From NCBI GenBank assembly GCA_031389585.1, contig JANMSS010000360.1, positions 1-20,172 of the forward strand: DNA of 20,172 bases. Direction: 5' to 3'. The notes beneath the pieces were generated by a model that had not been told where the DNA came from, searched no databases, and worked only from the letters and a program-made list of their open reading frames with translations. Of the stretch, positions 1 through 4,824 are shown piece by piece (the first letter of the stretch is position 1; each line of letters begins with the position of its first letter). A program made the translations under genes and the position numbers. The DNA is from CADEEN01 sp031389585. GTDB lineage: Bacteria > Pseudomonadota > Gammaproteobacteria > Burkholderiales > Burkholderiaceae_C.

Positions 1-78
1 GGTACGCGGCGCGGGTCAGGCCGCGCGCTGCGCGGCCGGGGAATGCCGTGCAGCGATGCCAAGCCCTCCGCCATCAAT

Positions 79-104
79 GCCATGCCGGACGATCGCGGCA
101 TGGC
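79..104 (-). terminator. Hairpin downstream of the GAF gene, possible terminator
   Basis: A perfect 9-bp inverted repeat, GCCATGCCG at 79-87 and CGGCATGGC at 96-104, has an 8-nt loop. It lies about 40 bp past the stop codon of the leftward GAF gene, where a terminator would be expected. No U-tract follows the stem on the minus strand, so it may be a weak or Rho-assisted terminator, or a 3'-end stabiliser. Nothing else gene-like was seen in bases 1-143. Confidence 0.4.
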
Positions 105-143
105 CGTCCGCGCAGCCCGTTGTCGCCCGGCGCCGCGATGCCG

Positions 144-683
144 CTAGTGCGTGGCGGAGAAGAAGACGAAGGCCTCGATGCGAGCCCGCAGCAGCGCCGT
201 GGCGATCGTCGCCAAGCCTTCGAGCGCCCGCAGCGACGCGGGCGAGCCGCGGTGCGGCACCGGGTCGAAGACGCAGATCGTGCCGATCGTGCGGTCCTGG
301 TAGCGGATCGGTGCGCCAGCACCGTAGCGCATGCGCGGCGCGTTGCCGAGCAGCGGGCCGTTGGCAAAGCGCGGGTCGAGCTGCGCATCGGCGATCTCGA
401 TCACCAGCCGCGAGCGGGCGGTCTCGCCGCAGAGTAGGGATTGGCGGGGGTCGAGGGCGCTGGCGTCGATGCCATGCACCGACTGGTACCAGACCCGCTC
501 GCCGTCGATCAGGCTGACGATGGCGATCGACGCCGCGCAGGCATGTGCGGCCACATGGGCCAGGGCATCGAAGCCCGGCGCCGAGGGCGTCTCGAGGGCG
601 GCCAAGGCCCGTAGCGCGGCGACGTGATGATCCGCGTCAGTGCTGCGAACCGCCGCCTCAGCGGAACGGAGTTGTGCCGACAT
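144..683 (-). CDS. Stand-alone GAF domain protein
   Basis: A 179-residue protein that is almost entirely one GAF domain (about residues 20-170), with no kinase, GGDEF or HTH domain attached. The GAF features seen are a helix entering SIAIVSLIDGERVWYQS, then DPRQSLLCGET, a DPRF turn, a GAP-IRY segment and the strand TIGTICVFD. This matches the GAF modules at the N-termini of bacterial sensor kinases and diguanylate cyclases. It is probably a cytoplasmic small-molecule or redox sensor that acts on a partner protein. The ATG at 683 is favoured because the domain begins soon after it and a GAG-type ribosome site lies just upstream. The ligand and partner are unknown. It is read leftward like the genes to its right, but a 114-bp gap with inverted repeats separates it from the dismutase gene. 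Confidence 0.85.
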   Translation of the reverse strand: MSAQLRSAEAAVRSTDADHHVAALRALAALETPSAPGFDALAHVAAHACAASIAIVSLIDGERVWYQSVHGIDASALDPRQSLLCGETARSRLVIEIADAQLDPRFANGPLLGNAPRMRYGAGAPIRYQDRTIGTICVFDPVPHRGSPASLRALEGLATIATALLRARIEAFVFFSATH

Positions 684-715
684 GTCTCGTTCACGAGAGG
701 CAGAGAGGGCGCAGT

Positions 716-755
716 AGACGCGCTCTGCGGGCGGGCGTCTGTGCGCTGCAGCACA
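716..755 (-). terminator. Inverted repeats between sodB and the GAF gene
   Basis: The gap after the dismutase stop holds two adjacent inverted repeats. AGACGC at 716-721 pairs with GCGTCT at 735-740, and TGTGC at 740-744 pairs with GCACA at 751-755. They share a base, so both stems cannot be complete at once. Either could end or stabilise the sodB transcript. The stems are short and no U-tract follows, so this is a weak call. Confidence 0.25.
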
Positions 756-797
756 TAGCGCTCGCCTCGCCGCCGCCGCCGGTCGGCAGGCGCGCAG

Positions 798-1412
798 CTA
801 GCCGAGGTTGTCGGCCGCGAAGCCCCAGTTGATCAACTTATCGAGCACCGCCTCGACATGCTCGACTCGGCGCTCCTGGTAGTCGAGGTAGTAGGCGTGT
901 TCCCAGACGTCGATCGCCAGCAGCGGTCGGCAACCCGGCATCGTCAAGGGGGTGTCGGCATTGGCGCTGTCGATCACGGCGAGCTTGCCGCCTTCGAGCA
1001 CCAGCCAGACCCAGCCGCTGCCGAAGCGCGACGTGGCCGCTGCCGCGAGCGCGGCCTTGCAGGCCGCCAGGCTGTCGAAGTGAGCCAGGATCAGCGGCTT
1101 CAGCAGGGCCGGCGGTTCGCCGCCGCCGCCCGGTCGCAGGCTGCGCCAGTAGAAGTTGTGGTTCCAGACCTGGGCCGCGCAGTTGAACATCTTGGCGTTC
1201 GCGGCCTGGCCGGCGGTCGAGGCGATGACCTGCTCCAGCGTCATCGCGGCGAACGGCGTGCCGGCCACCAGCTGGTTCAGCCCATCGACGTAGGCCTGGT
1301 GGTGCTTGCCGTAATGGCAGTTCAGGGTCTGCGCCGAAATCACCGGCGCCAATGCGTCGAGCGCATAGGGCAGCGCCGGCAACGGGTGGGGCGCGGTTGC
1401 GGCGTGGATCAT
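798..1412 (-). CDS. sodB: Superoxide dismutase, Fe-type
   Basis: A 204-residue Fe/Mn-family superoxide dismutase, which converts superoxide to hydrogen peroxide and oxygen in the cytoplasm. All four metal ligands are visible: His33 in CHYGKHHQAYV, His85 in VWNHNFYW, and Asp168 and His172 in DVWEHAYY. Gln81 in the AAQVWNH motif is the residue typical of the iron type. Length is slightly above the usual 193 or so. The ATG at 1412 is chosen because it overlaps the TGA of the upstream PAS-like gene (ATGA), implying translational coupling. A GTG 15 bp upstream (1427) would add MPPSP and is less likely. The C-terminus INWGFAADNLG is a slight variant of the usual family ending. No signal peptide was seen. 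Confidence 0.95.
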   Translation of the reverse strand: MIHAATAPHPLPALPYALDALAPVISAQTLNCHYGKHHQAYVDGLNQLVAGTPFAAMTLEQVIASTAGQAANAKMFNCAAQVWNHNFYWRSLRPGGGGEPPALLKPLILAHFDSLAACKAALAAAATSRFGSGWVWLVLEGGKLAVIDSANADTPLTMPGCRPLLAIDVWEHAYYLDYQERRVEHVEAVLDKLINWGFAADNLG

Positions 1413-1882
1413 TGGGCTTGGCGGCACTGGCTGGCCAGCAAGGCGTTGATCTGCAGGCGGGCGATCTGCGCCCGGCGGTTGACGCTGAGGTTCGTCAGCG
1501 TCACGGTGACCCCGTCGCGTTCGGGCACGACGCGGTGAATCACCACCTCCTGCCGGCCAGCGACCACATGCACCTGCTCGAACGACAGCGCGTGGCCTTG
1601 TTCCAGCACGTGCCGGTAGCGCTCGATCAGTGCCGGTTGGCCGAGCGGGCCGGCCGCCTCGACATCGCGCAGGCGTTCGCCGATCAAATCATAGGGGTCG
1701 CAATGCAACAGGTGCGCCGCGGCATTGCTGGCCGATCGCCAGACGAAATCGACCACACGGCCACGCTCGCGCACGGCCTGCAGCCGCATCGAACAGGGTC
1801 TTGCGCGCTCGGGATCGGCGGGCGCGCTGGACGCGCCTTCGAAAAAGCCTGCCGCTGCCGGCGCTTGCAGTTGCGTGATCAT
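1409..1882 (-). CDS. Small PAS-like sensory protein
   Basis: A 157-residue soluble protein. Residues about 30-135 look like one PAS fold: a VDFVWRSASNAAAHLLH strand-helix of the kind that opens PAS domains in two-component and GGDEF proteins, then YDLIGERLRD, a central helix, and paired strands ending in DGVTVTLTNLS. A short helix rich in Arg, Gln and Leu follows. No output domain is present, so it probably works with a partner. The ATG at 1882 is preceded by GGAG about 10 nt upstream. Its TGA overlaps the ATG of sodB by 4 bp, so the two proteins are probably made from one message, hinting at a link between PAS sensing and oxidative stress. The family assignment is by pattern only; ligand and partner are unknown. 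Confidence 0.7.
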   Translation of the reverse strand: MITQLQAPAAAGFFEGASSAPADPERARPCSMRLQAVRERGRVVDFVWRSASNAAAHLLHCDPYDLIGERLRDVEAAGPLGQPALIERYRHVLEQGHALSFEQVHVVAGRQEVVIHRVVPERDGVTVTLTNLSVNRRAQIARLQINALLASQCRQAQ

Positions 1883-1958
1883 CGAAAGGGGGACTCCGTA
1901 GGTGTAGGTGCTGCGGCTTGAAGCGGGCCGGTCGAAATGCGCTGCATGTCGCCGTGGC

Positions 1959-2510
1959 TCAGGTCTTGCCGAATCGCGCCTTGGCGCCGACGATGCAGGC
2001 GCCCTTGGAGTCGCCGGCCAGGGCTTCGCACCTCTCGGCGGCGACCTTGTAGTCGGCATCGCGCTTGGCGTCGCTGGCGTCGGTCTTGGCTTCGCCGATC
2101 TGCTGGCCCATCTTGGCGTCGGCCAGGGCCTTGACCTCAACCGCCTTGGCCTCCTTGACGCAGACATCCTTGGCGTTGCCGGCCTGGTCGTCGCACTTCT
2201 CCTTGGCCACAGCGTAAGTCGATTCGGCCTTCGCCACCAGGATCTTGGTTTGGTCGGCGGGCTTGGCGGTGTAGCCGAATTCGAGCTCAGCGAGCGCGAC
2301 CTTGTCCTTGGCCTTGGCCTGCTGGACGCAGATGTCCTTGGCGTTGGCGCTGAATGATGCGCAGGCCGCCTTGTCGGCCTTGTAGTCGGCGCTGATGCGC
2401 GCCTTGGCGGTCTTGTAGTCGGGCTTGCTCATCGTCGCGGCCTGCGCCAGCGGAAGCGCCAGCAGAGCGGCGAATGCGATCGTAGCCTTCAGCGTGAGGG
2501 TCTTGTTCAT
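1959..2510 (-). CDS. Secreted repeat protein with three paired-cysteine repeats
   Basis: A 183-residue exported protein resembling Burkholderiales proteins often auto-annotated as TolA-like or hypothetical. It has a signal peptide (MNKTLTLKATIAFAALLALP, cleavage near LAQA-A). The mature part is rich in Ala, Lys and Asp and probably helical. Three imperfect repeats each carry two cysteines 11 residues apart (Cys50/61, Cys106/117, Cys161/172), with a core like AGNAKDVCVKEAKA and a spacing of about 55 residues between repeats. This fits helical hairpins clamped by periplasmic disulfides. No enzyme motif was seen; the role is probably structural or binding in the cell envelope. The ATG at 2510 follows an AAGGA ribosome site. 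It lies 36 bp after a small membrane protein gene on the same strand and is probably co-transcribed with it. Confidence 0.75.
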   Translation of the reverse strand: MNKTLTLKATIAFAALLALPLAQAATMSKPDYKTAKARISADYKADKAACASFSANAKDICVQQAKAKDKVALAELEFGYTAKPADQTKILVAKAESTYAVAKEKCDDQAGNAKDVCVKEAKAVEVKALADAKMGQQIGEAKTDASDAKRDADYKVAAERCEALAGDSKGACIVGAKARFGKT

Positions 2511-2546
2511 GGCAATCCTTGTGGGTGAGCGGGTGAGCGACGCGGC

Positions 2547-2690
2547 TTAGTGGTCGAACGGGACGTAGGCGGGACCGAGCAAGGCGCGCAAGTCGGCGTC
2601 CATCGCGGCCACCGCGTGCTGCGTCCAGGCCGCCATGCCGACCGCGGCAAGTGCGCAGGCGACTGCAATGGCCAGGGCGAGGATGTTCAT
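2547..2690 (-). CDS. 47-residue single-pass membrane peptide
   Basis: A small protein starting MNILALAIAVACALAAVGMA, one hydrophobic segment (about residues 2-22) that serves as a membrane anchor or uncleaved signal, followed by a short tail ending GPAYVPFDH. The ATG at 2690 is chosen because the hydrophobic run starts right there; a longer reading starting at 2756 adds only an unlikely Arg-rich leader. The ribosome site is weak. It lies just upstream of the repeat protein on the same strand, suggesting an envelope operon. No known family was recognised and function is unknown. It could be a chance reading frame, but the clean membrane segment and co-directional context argue for a real gene. 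Confidence 0.5.
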   Translation of the reverse strand: MNILALAIAVACALAAVGMAAWTQHAVAAMDADLRALLGPAYVPFDH

Positions 2691-2850
2691 GGCAGCTTTT
2701 TCGCGACGGTCTGGAGTGGATGCAGGCGAGTGTCGCCAGGCAGCCGCGCCGCGCACAGCGGACGGCTTCGCGTGTCGCTGTAGTTGAAGTCCTACATGCG
2801 TTACGCGATCCGCAGCCTCTCAGCGCGCGACCACTGCCCAATCGAAGCAG

Positions 2851-2898
2851 CCCGCTCTGCTGCCGCTTGGTGCGGTACATCGCGGCATCGGCATAGTC
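2851..2898 (-). pseudogene. Possible remnant of a GGDEF-domain C-terminus
   Basis: Read on the minus strand, this stretch encodes DYADAAMYRTKRQQSG, which closely resembles the last helix of GGDEF (diguanylate cyclase) domains, whose signature is ADxAMYxAKxxG. No GGDEF active-site motif or continuing domain was found upstream in any frame, so this would be a decayed scrap of a deleted gene. It sits in the gap at 2691-3023, which otherwise holds no gene I can support, only the hairpin at its right edge and presumably the promoter of the small membrane protein. A match of 16 residues could be chance. Confidence 0.4.
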
Positions 2899-3008
2899 CT
2901 TTGGTCGTTGGTTCGATCCGAACACGGCCTACCAGCAGGACCCACGGCTCAGCAGCGATGTGGGGTCGTTTGTCCTATTCGGATCGTGACCGGGTCGTGA
3001 CGCGTTCA

Positions 3009-3025
3009 GACAGGCAGCGCCTGTC
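3009..3025 (-). terminator. Hairpin at the end of the DUF302 gene
   Basis: GACAGGC (3009-3015) and GCCTGTC (3019-3025) form a perfect 7-bp stem with a 3-nt loop. The stem includes part of the stop codon of the interrupted DUF302 gene, so it marks the 3' end of the leftward hpf-cytochrome-DUF302 unit. No U-tract follows on the minus strand, so it may be Rho-assisted or a stabilising end structure. Confidence 0.5.
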
Positions 3026-3482
3026 AGCGCTCGTGCCGGATCACTTCGAAGACGCTGACCAGATCCTTCTCCCACGGGTCGAAAGTCGGCCCGAGTTCGG
3101 GGGCGGGGAAAAAGGCCTTGAGCGCGCGCGGGCGGTGGGTCGTGATCAAGGTCTGGCTGCCCTCGGCAAAGATCGCCACGCTCAGTGGCAGGAAGGGGAT
3201 CAGCTCGGGATGGCCATCGGCAAGCCTCGCGATCTCCTCGGCCTTGCCGTAGAACACCACGCGGTACTTGTCGGTCTTGCAGCCCTTGGCCTCGAGCCCG
3301 GCGTCGACCCTCTGCACGCGCGTGACCTAGTAGCCGCGCGCGGTGATCGAGCCCTGCAGGGTGGTCATCGTGTCCTCAAAGTCTCGGCCGGAGCGCACGA
3401 TGAGCATCTCGTCGGCCAGCGTCGCGGCAGGCAGGCCTGCCAAAGCGGCCATGCACAAGGACAGGCGGGTCAACGCCTTCAT
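3024..3482 (-). pseudogene. Secreted DUF302 protein interrupted by an in-frame TAG
   Basis: One continuous frame codes for a signal peptide (MKALTRLSLCMAALAGLPA) and a DUF302 domain, but a TAG at 3327-3329 splits it. The first part ends TARGY; the frame resumes directly as VTRVQRVDAGLEAKG and continues through KTDKYRVVFYGKAEEIARL, PFLPLSVAIFAEG and the family's usual end. In DUF302 proteins as I know them, a single residue (often Lys, Thr or Gln) fills the stop position, and AAG or CAG becomes TAG by one base change. No frameshift is present, so the lesion is one nucleotide: a recent nonsense mutation, a sequencing error, or read-through. The ATG at 3482 overlaps the TGA of the cytochrome-DUF302 gene (ATGA). 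DUF302 has no established enzymatic role; the protein would be periplasmic. The downstream part alone (from GTG at 3317) would lack its export signal. Confidence 0.8.
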
Positions 3483-4180
3483 AGCGTCGCGTCGTCCATG
3501 AGCGTGCGGTACATGCGGGACATTTCGTCGCACATCCGGTTCAACTCGGAGTGGTTGAACAGCTGGCTCAATCGCTGCGGGTTGGCCGCCATCATCCTGA
3601 CCTTGCCGCCTTGCTCGACCACCGTGATGCGGGACGGCAAGAAGAGGCCCACGCGCGGATCGGTGCGCAAGGCCTCGCTCAACAGACCGAAATTGAAGAA
3701 GGAGACGCTGTGTCGGCGTGGGTCCTCCTGGCCCGCCAGCACCAGGCCGTCGTCGAGCTTCTGTTCGCGGATGAACACGAAATTGTTGCCGCCGATTTCC
3801 TGCTTGAGTCTGGTCACCGTCGTCGGCAGGTCGTAGGGGGACTCCACGACGATCGCCGGCTGCTCCACAGCGAGGAGGGTGGCACTGCCGGATACCGGTT
3901 CGCTCTGGAAACTGCGCACGATGGCCTCGACATCGATGTCGCCCAACGTGGCGAACGTCGGCATGACGCGACCGGGACGGCCATGGCGAATGGTCTTGCG
4001 CAAGTAGTCGTCGGACATCAGGCCGTTTGCGGACGCCATCGCCAGCGGCACCCCGATCCCGCCGCTGCCCTGGTCGCCGTGACAGGCGGCGCAGTTCTGT
4101 GCGTACAAGGCGGCGCCATCGGCCGCGAGCAGCGGCTGCGACAGTAACGCGGCGACGAACAGCACGAACCACACCTTCAT
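3479..4180 (-). CDS. Secreted cytochrome c fused to a DUF302 domain
   Basis: A 233-residue exported protein. Residues 1-19 form a signal peptide (MKVWFVLFVAALLSQPLLA). Residues about 20-95 are a class I cytochrome c with haem motif CAACH (Cys30, Cys33, His34) and a likely axial Met73 in GRVMPTF. Residues about 105-230 look like a DUF302 domain (PYDLPTTVTRLKQEI, then LRTDPRVGLFLPSRITVVE). Haem binding implies periplasmic electron transfer; what the DUF302 half binds is unknown. The ATG at 4180 sits directly before the signal peptide and has AAGG upstream. Its stop overlaps the start of a second DUF302 gene, so the two were probably made together and may form a pair. A ribosome hibernation factor gene lies 53 bp upstream on the same strand, suggesting a low-oxygen or energy-limited expression programme. 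Confidence 0.85.
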   Translation of the reverse strand: MKVWFVLFVAALLSQPLLAADGAALYAQNCAACHGDQGSGGIGVPLAMASANGLMSDDYLRKTIRHGRPGRVMPTFATLGDIDVEAIVRSFQSEPVSGSATLLAVEQPAIVVESPYDLPTTVTRLKQEIGGNNFVFIREQKLDDGLVLAGQEDPRRHSVSFFNFGLLSEALRTDPRVGLFLPSRITVVEQGGKVRMMAANPQRLSQLFNHSELNRMCDEMSRMYRTLMDDATL

Positions 4181-4233
4181 GTCACGTAGGCCTTCCCGGC
4201 CGACGCAGGTGCAGAACGCGCGCACCACCAACG

Positions 4234-4620
4234 TCACGTCGATGGGTTGCCCGTCGGCTCCGATGCTGGATCGACGGGCAGGGCTTCGCTCAGCCCATCG
4301 CTGCGGCGGGGATCGTGCTTCGCGAGCGCGGTGGCGACCGCACGTTTGAGCTTGCCGACTGCGCCGCTGATCGCCTGATGCGCGGTGCCGGCATGGTCTT
4401 TCACGACCAGCGGATCGCGGCCCCTCAAGCGCACCTCCAGCGTGCACTGGATCTCGTCGGCATGGGTCTTCGCGTTGCTGTTCGCGTCGGCCAGATGGGC
4501 CTCGACACAGGTGATCTGATCGCCGAACCGGCCGAGCGCGTCCTTCACCACGGCCTGCAGATGTTCAGACATCTGCACGCGTCCATCGACGTTCGGATCG
4601 GTATTCAACAACACTTGCAT
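4234..4620 (-). CDS. HPF/RaiA-family ribosome hibernation factor
   Basis: A 128-residue protein of the HPF/RaiA (YfiA) family, which binds the small ribosomal subunit in slow-growing cells to block translation or promote 100S dimers. Visible family features are the N-terminal strand MQVLLNTDPNV, a helix LQAVVKDALGRFGDQITCVEAHLAD, the cross-strand IQCTLEVRLRGRDPLVVKD, and the helix AHQAISGAVGKLKRAVATAL. It lacks the long C-terminal dimerisation domain, so it is a short form with a Pro/Asp-rich tail. The ATG at 4620 follows AAGGA. It heads a leftward set with the cytochrome-DUF302 gene and diverges from ppsA across a region with an FNR-like box. It is not the usual rpoN-linked hpf, so it may be a second, stress-specific copy. 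Confidence 0.8.
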   Translation of the reverse strand: MQVLLNTDPNVDGRVQMSEHLQAVVKDALGRFGDQITCVEAHLADANSNAKTHADEIQCTLEVRLRGRDPLVVKDHAGTAHQAISGAVGKLKRAVATALAKHDPRRSDGLSEALPVDPASEPTGNPST

Positions 4621-4824
4621 CGGTTTCCTTCAGGCTGGTGCGCCGGCGTGATCGTCGCCGTTCGCGGGGGGGTCGACTGGCATCAGTGGCCGGTCAGCAG
4701 GGTCTGATTGTCTGCCTCCTGCGACCGATCGCCGCTGCCGGCCATTGACGCCGATCAATCGCTGACCCTCGACTCGGTCGCAGCATTGACGAGATCAAGG
4801 CCGACGACGGAACGAGGTGGTGAC
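4621..4824. promoter_or_regulatory. Divergent promoter region between hpf-like gene and ppsA
   Basis: These 204 bp separate two divergent starts and must hold promoters for both. The clearest signals are an FNR-type box at 4745-4758, a near-copy with 3-nt spacing at 4786-4798, and strong ribosome sites at both ends (AAGGA before 4620 on the minus strand, GAGGTGG at 4814-4820 on the plus strand). No confident -10 elements were found. Confidence 0.6.
4745..4758. promoter_or_regulatory. FNR/Anr-type binding site
   Basis: TTGAC-GCCG-ATCAA has the two 5-bp half sites and 4-nt spacer of FNR/Anr boxes (consensus TTGAT-N4-ATCAA), with one mismatch. Its centre is about 73 bp before the ppsA start and 131 bp before the hpf-like start, so it could act on either gene. 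A second pair, TTGAC-GAG-ATCAA at 4786-4798, has a 3-nt spacer and is less likely to bind. Oxygen control fits a neighbourhood of ppsA, hibernation factor and cytochrome. Confidence 0.55.

Noticed and set aside
827..838. Palindrome AGTTGATCAACT, which looks like FNR half sites
   Set aside because: It lacks the 4-nt spacer and lies inside the sodB coding region (LINWG), so it is probably chance.
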